A stretch of DNA of 64,000 nucleotides. Source: Acorus gramineus (taxonomy: Eukaryota > Streptophyta > Magnoliopsida > Acorales > Acoraceae). The position numbers and the translations under genes are program-made. The notes beneath the pieces are model-generated. The model worked only from the letters and a program-made list of their open reading frames with translations, ran no database searches and was not told the DNA's origin. Each line of letters opens with the position of its first letter. Positions within the stretch are counted from its first letter, which is position 1. Positions 49,492 through 62,660 of the stretch are shown here, piece by piece. The stretch spans positions 7,836,584-7,900,583 of the forward strand of contig CM060847.1 of NCBI GenBank assembly GCA_030737835.1. Reading direction: 5' to 3'.

Positions 49492-52400
49492 TCAGAACAA
49501 AGCACTCCAAACAGCTCCTTCTCCTTCTCCACATTTCGCGTGCACGTCTTTGATCTTCTCGACTGACTTGCAGATCCCACTGCAACTCCAGTCAAATGAT
49601 GCAATGCAAACATTCCCTGCTTGTGCTTTCCACTCGCAATCTGGATTGAAAACAAACAATGAAAAGAATCATAATCAAGCACTATCATTCACGGTGTACT
49701 CAATGCTCCAGGTTGGATAGCGACTGGTATAATCATGGTATAAAGCTGAAATGATACTGTGATACCACTTGATAGCAAAAATGTTGGGAATATTTGTGTT
49801 ATTAGAATACCATTGTTGGTCCTCAAAAAGTGATTTAGTTAGTCCACCTGAGATATGGATTAAGATTTGTATCATTTTCTCATCCACCGGTATAAATTTA
49901 AATAATACCCTTACATTGTTGTAACAATTACCGCTTCTCTCTCTTTTATGTTTCACACTTAACTGAAAACAATGGCATTTAAAAGAAATGTACATATGCC
50001 AAACATAAAAGTGGTTTATATAACAACATTAGCTTATTAAATTGTCAAAAATAAAAGTGGATTAAGTCATGGGTATTACAATTCCCTACATTGTGGTATA
50101 TTCTAAGCGAAAATCTGAGTTGGGAAAAAGAACTTGCACCTTTTAATCTTGATGGAATTGACATCTATTTACTTGGATAAGTATATTCAAATCATATTGT
50201 TTACATTGATCTCTATCTCTTTGATGGTTGCTAATTAACCACACTAGAAAAATGGCATAAACCACGTTCTCAACTCTAGAGTGCACATTGGCGTCAATTT
50301 TATCAAACTCACATTACAACAAAAGCAATTCCGAAGAATGAAAATGTACCTGGTGGAGTCCCACAGCACATGTTCCTCTCGTCAATGTGTTCTACATCAA
50401 GTCCAATAAACCAAGCACCAAGAGACACATCTTCATTGGCATACTTGTGCAATATGGGCCTGCTCACATGATCACCATAATAAAATTTGAGTATATTGAA
50501 AGGGTAGACTCAGACTCATAATATGGAGACTATGTTTTTCCAATCTTACTGGTTGATTGATATATATGTGGCGAGATCCTTTGAGATGGCATAAATCTGC
50601 CCTGTTGCATGGCGAAAGTATTTATTCCCGTCCTCTCCAAATTTCCAGTATTCAGGCTCGTGATACTTCACATTTCTATGGTGAATAATAAAAATGTAAA
50701 TAATTCGTACAACGGAATGCTTAATTATGCAGAAAAAAAATTTAGAGGGAAACTTACTTTTGAGATAGAACTGGTCCAGACTTCATACACCCTATGTAGA
50801 TTCTGGGCTTTGATCTATGACGGGAAAGGGTCGCAGCAAGCATACCTACATAGTTAAATGAAAAAGAAAAAGTTGTAATCATGGGTGCTTGAAGAAGAAT
50901 CTTGATATTTGATGTGATCAAAGACAAACCTAAATTCACATGGACATCATCATCCACCTTCACATAAAACTCAGCATCCCATTTGGCAACTGCAGTGGAA
51001 AAGAATGTCTTTGTTTTTGCCGATAATTCATGGTATCCTTCAACATGGTCCTGCAATTTAGATGACGAATGAATGAGAGGCAATTAAACTTTCATTCAAA
51101 GAGATTTTTAAGAATAACACAAATTATGCTGATATATATGTCACTGGCATGAATGCATTTCACAAAAAGTTTCCACCCTCTGAATAATTAAAGGACTTAC
51201 CAGCCTAAGAAAATCGTTATGCTGACTGTCCTCTGAATCAATTGCTCGATCCAAAATGCTGTTTGATGTTGCACTGCATGAAACAATGTAGTCAGCATGT
51301 CAGAACCTATGGGACTATCTTGAATGTGCTTCCGCTCATGTGACTTAGACATTGAGAGAAGGAATAAATTCACAGAATCATATATAAGATAAATCATTCC
51401 AAAAAAAAATGGAAGCAAAAAATTACTCAACAAAGTAATAAGATGTATTTGATGACAAAAAATCTATTAAAAAAAGCAAAATAAATACTGTCGATGGAGT
51501 GATCAAACTTATGGAAAATTAGTTAGTAACTTCTACAAGATCATGATAATCTTAATTGTCATTCAGTACAAGATTATTATATGTTGCAGGTCTGATCAGA
51601 ACATAAAAAGACCACTGCACAAAAGTTTCACTACGTGTATGCATGGCCAACCATTGGAATGTAGCAATCATGTTGCAACGACTCTTGAACAAGAGCTAGC
51701 TTGCAGAACCCCCGTTCTTCAACAATAACTAACAAAATGGTGGTCCATAACAAGACTCTTACCACTGAAGAGATTACTGCTGCTCAGAACATCTTAGAAT
51801 CGCCACAAGCCTATGTGGTTCGATTCAAATCCGTGAACCTCTTTTATGCTAATATTTTCCACTTGGTATTGAATTATCATAGACAGAGTGAAAAAGCTTA
51901 TCCGAAGAATCAAGAATGACATTCTTTATCATTTCTGATTTTCTATGCACACATCAGGAGGGACAGCATTTATACCAACTACACTTTAAGAGCTGGAAAT
52001 CTGTCAGTTTGGAAATGGTTATAGTAAATGTAAATTCATCAAGGCTTCATTAATGGAGTTACACTAAATGAGCAAAAATTAAATCAACTCTTTAGTGACA
52101 ACTAAGAGCAGTTTGGAAGATCTTAATACCAATGTCTGCTCCTATTTTTTATTAGGCAAACTAATTTAGGGATTTTGATGGCAACTGTAGCGAAATCTAC
52201 AACATTTCTGCACAATAGATGGAAACAGGGAAACCTTGAGTATGAATCAGGGTAAAAGACTAAGAAATTTAAGCCAAAAGCCATATCGGCTGGCTATTGA
52301 ATTAGTTTTGGTGGAGAAATAAACATCATTAATGTAATAAATTGTAACTTATCATAGAAATATGAAAAAACTAATATCTACAATATGATATTAGAAAATG

Positions 52401-54175
52401 TGTCACCATGGTGAAAAATTGAGATTGCAAGACAAACTATATATACAAATCGATATACCTGTGCCCAATCATGAACCGAACAACAATTCCCTTTTCCTGT
52501 TCTAACTGCTGGAGCTTTTCTCCTAGTAAACACAAGGGAAAAAAATCAAGAAATTACTATGAGAATTCATAAAAAGCATTTGAGGTTCCAACAAATATAC
52601 TAAATAGACTAAATCCCTATCTTGTGTAACATAATTTGATAAAAATGAGAAAAAAGGTATCATCGTCAATTATAGAACACTGTTTGATTCCGGTTAGAGC
52701 ATAGTAAAGTTTGACACAATTTTAGTTTCATTGTACCAGTATATACACATTACACAATGATTGCTAAACTACTGGACTGGTACGTCAAGATTTCGCCAAT
52801 GTGTGGCTAATAGCGATCCTGTATCATTCTAATTATGAGTCTTCCACACCAAGAAGGAACTCTTTTTAGATTCTTGATGTGAATACCAATGAAAATGCAA
52901 ATGTAGATGCTCTCTTTCTCTCATCTTGTTAATTTTGTTCGGAGTTCCCTTGTCCCCATTTTGTTCGGAGGCATGTTTTCTCTAATAAAAATGCTCCTAT
53001 CTCTCTCTCTCTCAAAAGAAGAGGAAGAAGAAGAAAGTATAGATGAGCCCAGTGCAAAGGCTAGCAGTTTCTAGGGCTCAAAAAAGAGAGAAAGCCAAAG
53101 TATTCAGGATGCCCACCTCCTCCCCCAGAATATTAATACACACAACAGGTTGCACCTTGGCTTCTTTTCAATTCTTACATTAGATTGCAATGTGAAGTCT
53201 TCCTTTTTTGACAGTGCCATTAAGTGGTAGCCCACACTCAACCACACTAGTAACTCTACATGTTCATATCAAATTCTATAAACATGCCAAATGTTGATCC
53301 AAATCTCAGAATCCTTATGTATACATATCAGATGAAAAAAAAATTCAAACTTACCTTGGGGCATCCAAGTCTCCCTAACAGAATCCCTCCTCTTCCTGCT
53401 GCTGAATGCAGTATTGATCCCGATCACAACAAACGCCTTCTTCCTCGGCTGGGCCTCGTGCAACGCCACGGCCAAGGGCGAACCTTCTTCCTGCACACTC
53501 CGCGTCGCGGCCAGCTCCATCTGCAATGTCGCTACCGTCTTGTCCAGAGATCTGAAACAACCAAAGCGATCAGCTCCACATTCAATAATACAGAAGAACA
53601 AACAATCCCAGATTCGAATCTGAAAGCAGAAACAACAAAAAAAACATACTGAATCGCTTCATGGGTCCTGGAGACTTCCCCCATGATGTCTTTATCCTGA
53701 CCAAGCTTCTGATACCAACAAGCAAAAACCCAATTGGATCGAATCAAAATCCAATTTTTTTCTACCCACACATCAAAAAAAGACAATTTTTTTTATAAAA
53801 AAAAAAATCAAAACCAACCCTTTTAGTCTCGCAATCCTCCAAGACGATCTGGAGCTTCTCCTGCTCCTGCCGCCGCCTCGACAGGATCTGGGTATTCGTT
53901 TCCGGCGGCGACCAAAGCCTGTTTACATACCCAACACATTTAAAACCCCCAAAAATCACCCAAACCAAACAGACCCACACGAGAATTCAATCCAAACAGC
54001 AAAAACAATAACAACCCACATTAAAAACAAAAAAAAAACAAAAAAATGCCCAAAAACCCAATTTTGAAACGGACCTGTTCGTGAAGAGCATCCCAAGAAG
54101 AAAGCTGGAGACGCATAAGAGCCCAATCCATCTGATCGACACCTTCTTCTCTGCGCTGCCTCTCCCTCTCATCAT
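49492..54175 (-). CDS. Beta-1,3-galactosyltransferase, GT31 family, Golgi type II membrane protein
   Basis: Eleven exons, right to left: 54175-54075, 53918-53819, 53708-53650, 53551-53355, 52522-52459, 51273-51201, 51050-50930, 50845-50758, 50675-50550, 50459-50350 and 49640-49492. They total 1,188 nt and encode 395 residues. A short cytosolic tail, a membrane anchor (about 16-31, [16 protein letters not shown]) and a coiled stem (DUF4094-like, 40-100) precede the galactosyltransferase domain. Motifs: [33 protein letters not shown], the metal-binding DDD at 231-233 ([12 protein letters not shown]), [32 protein letters not shown] and CCGTPPDCEW. The group matches Arabidopsis B3GALT1-8-type enzymes, which add beta-1,3-galactose to arabinogalactan proteins or glycans; the acceptor is not predictable. 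The first of two adjacent ATGs was chosen as start; 54172 is equally possible. Confidence 0.93.
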
Positions 54176-57100
54176 TCTGGCCTAAGAATTTTGTTTATTG
54201 GGGGGTTGCCTAGATTTATGTCAGTTTATATGTTCATAAAACAAATATTAACGTGTCTGAATATTAAGAGAGGATGTTTTATACTTATATTCCATGAAAT
54301 TCAATGCGAGAGAGACTTTAATAATTAATAAATGGGGGGGTTCCGCGTTTTTGAGACGTCTAGATTGACGAGTTGAACGGGGAACCCATCAATGTGGAAT
54401 TAGAACTTCCATGCCAAGTCAATTCAGGTCATTAAAGACCCATAACTGGCAACTTTTTTTTTTTGTTGATTTTAACTGTGATTCACTTTTTGAAACAGAA
54501 CGATTTTATTGTTGGGAAAGCTTTTGTGTGTAATTAAGATTGCTAATTTTTATTACAGTGATTATGATTACAAGAGATCCGTTGAGAGACTACATCGATC
54601 ATCTTCACTTCTTAAATTTTTCATTTTTTTTGTTAACCAATCGGAGAAATTTGAACTGAAACGTGATTGTAAAAACTACTAATTAAACCCATTTTAAGAT
54701 TTTCTTACTTTTTTGTGTGTGGGACGTTACTTAAAATTTTCTCGTGGAATCCTCGTTTTGTTAAACATAGTTTTCATAAAACCTTGTTTGTTATACCGCT
54801 TTTTAAAACGTGTCATTATGGCTAAATCAGTGTTCAGAAGTGCTATATGCGATTTGAGCGTGACTGGAACACTGCATGGAGTATACGTGTTATGTAGGAG
54901 TATATATAATTTTATATTTTTATTAATAAAAATACATTATGATTGTTTTTAAATAAAAAAGATAAATATTAAAGACTAATAGCCTTTTAAAACAATTTTA
55001 TTACATCTTCCCAGATAATTCAATTATTTAACAAATAGTTACAATTATTACATAACACAATAAATAAATCACCTCCATGATATTATAATATAGATTCTGA
55101 TTATTTTTTTTTTTTTGTCAAGGTCAGGCGCACATACTGCACATGTTGTAATGTATTGATATGTGATTTGATGTATTGATCAAATTGCATGTGCGATCGC
55201 ACGGACCATGTATCCGAACAATGGCTAATTAATTCAGATTTTCAAATTTGAACCAGTAAAAAAACAGAAGATTGTGGTTGTCCTTTTCAACGACCATACA
55301 CAAGGGTTGTAGAGTCAAAGCTTCGTTTCTAAATTAGCACAGACAAATTCAATTACTCTTGAATAGGGTCGTCACAAAATTGGCCAACGACCTTTGAACA
55401 ATGTTGTTAGAAAAACATAAATTTTTTTCATAGAAATCAACTTTTTAAATGAGAAAAAGATATAATTCATGCCGATCAATCCATATTTCCAAACAGGGTC
55501 TGAATTAGGTTCAACGCGCGTTGGATAATTTGATTATCCGATGCGTTCGTGGCCATCCAATTTTTTTACTTTGAGATAAAAAGTTACGACTGAGGTATTA
55601 TGTAAGATTTTAACAATAAATTATAATTCAATTAAACCTTTTCTTTTTAAGATTTAATTAATTGTGCATCTCAAAGTGATAAAATTGAATGATCTCTAGA
55701 GTGTTAGACTTAAGACAATTCCTTTCAAACATTATTTAATCTACGTTTGAAAATCAATTCGGACAATTTTAGAGATCTTTACAAGAATTATTTTATGTTA
55801 TATTTGGCATCTAGTTTTTGGATACTTTTAGCTTTTAAAAAAACTAAAATCCTTAAACAAATTATCAAATAAACTTGTTTAATTGAAAAGTTACATACAG
55901 ATTTTAATAAAAAAGGTGTTTTGAAAATTGTGTTTATTCCAACGAAAACAGTTTTTATTTAACAACAAACGTGATTTATTGAGAAGGTGATTCATTGATT
56001 AAACAAAAAGTGATTAATTGAGAATGTGGTTAATTGATTAAACAAAAAGCAATACAAACAATTGAATTATTAAAAAAATATGTTAGAAAACCAAAACTAT
56101 TTTTCAATATAAGTTTCTAAAAGCAACATAAGTTTTCAAACACGGTAAGCAATCACAACTTTTAACGGAGCAAGAAATTAAAGAAAAAGCCTATTTTACT
56201 ATATATTTTTTTTCCAACGCACCACGCTGAATGTGACACTTACGTCACTTGTGTGTTGCACACGCAATTGACATTTGCGTCCGTGTTGTTCTGTCGTGTT
56301 GTGTTGCGGACTCGATCTTGAAGAGCAATAAAAAGCGATAAACAGGAGAGTAGTAAAAAAAACTGTTTGTTTTGATAGAATAAATCTTGATAATTATGTC
56401 TGGATCAACTAGGATAAGACCTGATAACTATTCTAAGAAAATGATGGAATTGTTTATCAATGCTTATCTATGCTAATAGATAAAAATACCCTTCTCTGTC
56501 ATTTTAAAAAATTTATCTCACCTAACAAACCCACACAGATTCTAAAAACTGTCACATCTACAAATCAATCATATCTCACACTATTTTCAGGGGGTATAAT
56601 TGTCATTTAAAAAATCATAAACTCTTATTTATCCCTTATCAATAATTTATCATCACTTTATCCAAGGTGAACCAAACAACAAAAAAATCATTTTTACATT
56701 TTTCAATGAGAATAACAAAAAAAAACAACCAAACAAAAAGTTACTTATTCAGCCTGGATTGTTATCTATCCCAGTATAGCATCGGGAGTGAATAATCTAA
56801 GTCACACCTCATACGGAGGGGTTATTGTATATCAATGACTCATGATTTGTTTAAAAACACATATGAAAATTAATATTTTAAATAAAATAACTTAATTAGA
56901 TTTGATTATTAACGAAACAGATCTTTTTATTTTTTAAAAATTGACTTTTTTAAACTAAAAGTTGAAAATAACTTTTTAATTAGGTCAGCTTTTTAAAATA
57001 TGTTTAACAACATATTTTAACTTTTTACTTAATTAAAAATAAAATCACTTTAATTATGTGATATCAGAACGGGCCATCAGATCCGTTTTAAAACATGGTA

Positions 57101-57692
57101 TGGAGATGGTATCAGACCTGTATGCGAGTTAGGATGCGTTTCATTTGGGTTTTCTTCCATGGTTGGATGGATCGTTGCATTTCGGACTTTCTCAGGCCAT
57201 ATTACATTTTTATCCCTCTTTTGTATAACACACCAGTTCCACATATGCAAAATCTACAACGTTATACTCTTACAAAGATCATCAAATCAGCCTATTTTAT
57301 TGAAAAAAGAATTGTTTTGGGGGCGAGGAACAACGCGGCATTTTTACACTGTAAACACAGGAGAGGGTTATTGATGTTGGCGACGCACAACGATGCTCGG
57401 ATAGGCGTTCCCGCATTTGTATGAGTTCACGCAGCAAACGCGTCTCTTATCCAAACGGGCCCTCAAGATTGTATTTAAATGTGTGATTAAAATGCCATAA
57501 TTTTTAAAATCTTGCTTTTTGAATTTACCTTTTTCTTTTTAAATAAAAAAATAAAAAATAACTTCCTGTGAATTCTTTTAACCTGATATTTCACTCCATT
57601 TTCCAAACATCAAATTTGTTCAAACACAAATCCAACTGGAACCTAACACAGGAAGTATACACACTAAATAAAAAATATACCAAACAAAACAT
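54176..57692. other. Intergenic, AT-rich, possible MITE remnants
   Basis: No gene is supported. About 56365-56770 resembles the 5960/23230 repeat type. A stretch at about 57127-57465 begins GGATGCGTTTCATTTGGGTT and ends CTTATCCAAACGGGCCCTC, like imperfect MITE ends, but no clean target duplication is visible. The 109-codon open frame at 57095-57424 has no family features. Confidence 0.5.
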
Positions 57693-59291
57693 TCAAATCT
57701 GGCTGCATTTGGCAGGCGCGAACGACAAGGTCTCCTTCTCCAGATCATAAACGACATGCATGTTCTGCTGCTGAAAGTTTCCCAATATCGACATCCCATT
57801 CGACTTCATCATCGCAAGACACAGCATCCCCGACTCCGAATCCGTCACAAAATAATTCTCCGCCGGCAACTCCCAATCCGCGCCCCCATCGAAATGCAAA
57901 ACCATCTTCGGCACCTCCACCTCCCCCGCCGCCGCCTCAGCCTTCGACAAAGTGAAGCAGAGGTCGAGCCCTGTCTCCGTCTCGTCCGCCACCTCCATCT
58001 TCATCCCCGCCACGAACGCCTCCTTCACCGCCTTGTACCCCTCCTCCTCCAAGTAAGTGATGCTCGTCCCGGAGTCTATTATCAATCCACCCGTCCCGTC
58101 ATCGCTATTCACTGCAAACGTCGTTTCGGGGATGTCAAGCTTCCTCCCTCCGACGCTTATCCCCTTCAGCGACAGATAATAAAACGTCGGCTTTGAAGGG
58201 TTCTTGGTCAGTGGTGTTGTTGTCCCTCCGCCTTTGCCGAGCTCCGCGAGCGTGCCGAGCAAGAGCGGGCTCGCGCCCGAGTCGTCGTCCAACGAGGTGA
58301 GGCAGTAGGAGAATCTCCCGAGCCCGAGCTGCGAGACGAGAGAGAGCGGGCCGCGGCCCAGCCCGACGAGCCCGCCGGCCTGGGTGAAGCCGTCCCCCAG
58401 ATTGATCTCCCCGCAGCCGAACCCGATGCGCGGGGCGGTCGTCCCGTTGTCAAAGGAGAAGGTGTCGGTTGCAAGCACACCCTGCGTGCAAAGCTCGTCA
58501 ATGGATCGGATACGCTAATATCTTTATATTATCATAATCATTCGAATACATATATTAATTTTGAAGTTTAAACCTCTTCAGATGTGATCCGAGTAGATAT
58601 TTTTCAGACAATTCACATGTTTTAATATATACACTAAGATAGATATGATATTAAAATTGAGTTTTTAAAACTTATTTTCTCTTCCAGATATCAAATTTGA
58701 CTATTATTAATTATACAAGATAATAAATATAAACATATATAATTTTATAACATATATAATTGACAAGCCTACCTGCGTGGACGACTCATCCCCATACGCG
58801 TAGAGGTACTCACACACTGCAGAGCGGCAGCGCGAGACGGGGAGGGCATCGCAGAGGGGGGTCGAGCAGGAGACGTTGGAGAAGGAGGAGGAGGCCGAGG
58901 GGTCGAAGAGGGGGGTGGGTTGGTCGTAGCAGCGCTTGCAATAAGGCTTGCATTGGGTCCATATGAGGTCGCTCCCCGTGTCGACGATGGCGGAGAACGG
59001 GACCTTCGGCGTGCCTATGGAGAGGCTCATCAGGAACTCACCGTTGCCCGTGTGGACCGGTGCCTTGACTTGTTCGGGTGAGGCGGAGGCGGCGAGTCTT
59101 GATATCTTGCGCTCATTGCGCTTGATGGATCTGCGGAGGTGTTCGAGCTTGGTTATGTTGGCACTTGAGTCGACGCGGGTGAGGTCAACTCGAAAGCCTT
59201 TCGGGGCATCGATGGTGGTGGCGGCGGCAATTATTGAGATGAGTAGTAGTGTTAATGATGATATTAGGAGTAGAGGTTGTGTGGGTGCCAT
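57693..59291 (-). CDS. Nepenthesin-like (A1B) aspartic protease
   Basis: Two exons, 59291-58773 and 58481-57693, encode 435 residues. The intron (58772-58482) is in phase 0 after a Gln codon. Residues 1-23 form a hydrophobic signal peptide (LLLISSLTLLLISIIAAA). A prosegment follows up to about residue 75. The catalytic motifs are Asp104 in AIVDTGSDLIWTQC and Asp309 in LIIDSGTSITYLEE. The Cys-rich nepenthesin insert is present (CKPYCKRCYDQ, STPLCDAL, CEYLYAYGDESSTQ), and the C-terminal domain ends SILGNFQQQNMHVVYDLE. The protein is therefore predicted to be a secreted or vacuolar endopeptidase of the CDR1/nepenthesin group; its substrate is unknown. Both catalytic Asp residues are intact. The 5' exon is GC-rich. 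Confidence 0.93.
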
Positions 59292-59329
59292 GGTTTTGTT
59301 GATTTCTTGAGTTGTTGTTAAGCGAGAAG

Positions 59330-59337
59330 ATATATAT
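59330..59337 (-). promoter_or_regulatory. Candidate TATA box of the aspartic protease gene
   Basis: TATATATA lies about 39 bp upstream of the ATG on the coding strand, which would leave a very short leader. It is the only clear TATA-like site nearby. Confidence 0.5.
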
Positions 59338-62300
59338 ACTTGTTATGATATTGAAGGATTGCAGGATTGATGAGTAATGTAAAGCATAAAAGAAAATTTT
59401 TAATGGGGGGAGGTGGTGATGGATGGTTGATGGTGGTGGAGGTGATTTTCAAGGTTGGTGGTACTTCTACAAACAATAGATTGCGTGGATCTTAAGACAT
59501 TAAATTATGAAATATTATAGGAAGCTTGGTAAGATTTGGATTGATATGTTATACTTTTTTTGAAGGTTAGGCATCATATATGGTTGCATTTGGAGAGGGG
59601 CGTGATGTAGAGTGTGCCCAATGGATTCCCAACACAGGTATGGATAGGAAAGTGTGAATGTAACTGTAACAAACTTCTTGGGGGTCAGAATGGATAATTA
59701 GTGAGTTGGTTTTTAACCTAATCAAGCATAATGACCACCATAGTTGTAGGTTGGGGTGGGGTCGGTTCTGAGTGTAAGCAGGCTAGGCAAATCTAAGTGT
59801 ATTTCTAAATTAGCCCCCTAATACATTCTCACACAAAAAGAAAAAAAAATTAATAAGCATATGCACAATTGTTTTTGGTAAATACCTACACAAAAAAGTT
59901 AGACAGATTTTGTTTATATCATCATATGATCTAATTGTTCAAATGACAAGGATTAAAGAAGTCATTATACCCCATATATTTAAACATACATTTGTAGCGG
60001 ATTCGAATATTTCCCAAGTGCAAATAAAGGGATTAAAGAAGTTGATGGGTTGGGTAAAAGGAGGTGGGACAAAGATGGTTTGTTGGTCTACCACTCACGT
60101 TGCTTGCACTTTTTAATGAATTTGTTTTCATTGCACGCCTTTAATTTAATTTTTTTAAATTATTTTGGACATTAGGTCATGGTATGTGATAGTTGTGATT
60201 AATAAATAATGCAGGGGAGGTGATAATACTCAATGGTTAGATGAACAATCGCATCCCAAGGTGCTGAATGAGATGGCACTTAAGTCATGTCTATTGGTTG
60301 TCATTGCTGGAGTTCAAGCCAAACATTTTGGAAGCTTAGAAGGTAGAGAGGATTGCCCAATATTTCATTATCATAATTTTGGTCCGTTTAACCTGAATTT
60401 GTTTGGTTAAAGCTATTTTTTTAGTGGGTGGATCAGACTTTTTGGGTTTAGGTTAGATAATGACCAACCTGAGAATTTTAGCTAGGTTGGATTCGTATTG
60501 ATGTCTTGATCAACCCAACCAACATGAACTCGGATCATTATTTTTATTTCTCATTATAGGTTGTTCTTCCTATAAATAGTTGTTTTTATCCTTTGATCTT
60601 AATGATCAAGTAGTTGTTAAGATGTACCAATTCAACCCCAAACCTTGCCCTAGACTATATACTTTGTTAAGAAAAAATTTAAAATAAATAGCATTCAAGT
60701 TATTATACACACACACACACACACAAATATATAGAAAAGTGCATGAATCAATCTATCTTCCACATGAATGCATATTTGGATAAGAAATGTTAAAAATAAG
60801 GTCAACACTATCAGTCCCTAAATAACAAAAGAGAGGACAATTTTTACAAATCATTTCATAATAAGTGAAATTTATTTTTCACTGGATTAGAGTGAAATGC
60901 ATCGATTACTTTATAAGAAGAGATTCAAACAGTTTTTATTGGTCTAGCAATAAAAGACTGACACGTGTCAAATTTTATCATAAAACTCACATGTTAAACA
61001 TGTGAGACGACAAATGTTAATTTATCATTGAACACTAATGAGAATTTATAAATCCGATATTGACTGAATTTTATCCCATACTTCATACATTGGAGTATGC
61101 GGGCTATAAATAAGTTGTCAATGCCAGTTGTTGGCTTTTCTCATTTTCTCCCTCCCTCCCTCTAATAAATGCTCACATAAAAGGTGAGACTAAGGTGATT
61201 TTTTAATGGGCCGGAAACTTGCTTGGTTCGAGGGAGATGGATTTAAAGGGCTCCAGCCCAGTTCAATCAGTCCACGTTGTAGGCCCAGAACAAATAATAA
61301 ACTTTTATTCAACTTTTATACTTTGTTAATAAGCATTAATACATGAAACATGTTACACTCGGTTATAATTCAAAATGCAGACCACACCATTTTTTTAAAA
61401 TTTTTTTTATATATTCTCCCGTTAAAATATATATTGTTATATGTAATGAAGTATATACTGAGATACAATATTATATTTTTTTAAAAATATATATATATAT
61501 TTTTTTACTCTATACAATATAATAACACGGTATACACCGTGTTATTATAGTGTATGAGACAATAAAATGAACTGTAAAAAATGTTAAAAATAATGCAGCG
61601 GGTAGTCCCCATATATATTTTATGTAGAGAAGTATATACTAAAAAAAATTATATATACGTTCCAGTAAATTTTATATATCTCGGAAGTGCAATGAGATTG
61701 CTTGTGAAACTGCGTATAAGAATCGAACCTGAGAAGCTTAAAACAAGAAACTACTACCCATAGAAAGCAAGAGCTAATTACAAGAAATTCAAATTCAGAT
61801 GAGTTGTCACTAAACACAATGCAATATATAGCAAGGTTTGTACACACCTCAATCTTATTTTAATTACCCCTAACATAATATTTTAGGCATTCAGGAGGAG
61901 GACTCGGTCAAAGCTCAAGGTACATATCAAAAGACAGTTGATGAAAGGCACTCTTAAAAAAGATGATTAGAAAATAAACACATTTAAAAGAAAATAAGTT
62001 CAAAACGTCTTTCTAAAATCTTACATATTCATGACTCCATAATCTAAATAATAATAATAAAAATTCATAGAAAGTCGTCCTCAGAGGTAGAAACACTCTT
62101 CAAGTCCACCCCACTTCAAAATAAATAAAGAAAAATAACAAGACAAAAAAAAAATTCATACTAATCATAATAATCATAATCATAATAATAATAATAATAA
62201 TATTTCTGATATAGATATTTTTGGATCAAGTATCATCGTTTTGTATCTGATTTGAAACATTTTGAATATAGAGGTTTTATTTTGGGTATGATATGAATTT

Positions 62301-62400
62301 TGAGATATATATTGGATATGTTTTAAAATTTTTAGATATGGATTCTAATCAAATTCTGATATTCTTAGATAACCGGCAAACTTTTGTTTAATGCACATGC
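59338..62400. other. Intergenic, nothing recognised
   Basis: AT-rich with a CA microsatellite at about 60705-60724. A stretch at 61375-61580 carries the palindrome ACACGGTATACACCGTGT and belongs to the dispersed AT-rich repeat seen at 15885, 38165 and 40720. No gene is supported. Confidence 0.5.
62162..62205. repeat. AAT/AATCAT microsatellite
   Basis: An imperfect run of AATCAT and AAT units in intergenic DNA. Confidence 0.8.
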
Positions 62401-62404
62401 ATAA

Positions 62405-62660
62405 GCGTTGTTACATACAATTTTGTTTTTAGCCCCAATTCCACTCTCATATGTCGATATGCATCGATTGAAAATCATCAGAACATATACTTACATTAAT
62501 AAAATATATGCTTTGTTAAAAATTTTCATAGTTTTTATAAATGTATTTATATAATTTATTAGAATGTATATTTTATTTTTTATAAAAATATTTATCTCAT
62601 TAAATAAGATATAATGTTAAAAAAATTAAAACATGTGTAGCGTTGGATTGCGGCCCGGAA
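62405..62660. mobile_element. Diverged copy of the 42692-type MITE-like element
   Basis: It shares the order GTTACATACA, TCGATATGCATCGAT, ACATTAATAAAATATATGCT, TATAATTTATTAGAATGTATA and AAAACATGTG with the copies at 42692-43273. It is too diverged for firm borders. Confidence 0.45.

Noticed and set aside
57095..57424. 109-codon open frame
   Set aside because: No family signature, and it overlaps a stretch with MITE-like ends.
58482..58772. Retained-intron reading of the protease (VGLSIIYVIK...)
   Set aside because: It stops soon after the splice site; splicing from CAG|GTAGGC to GCAG|GGTGTG restores the full family sequence.
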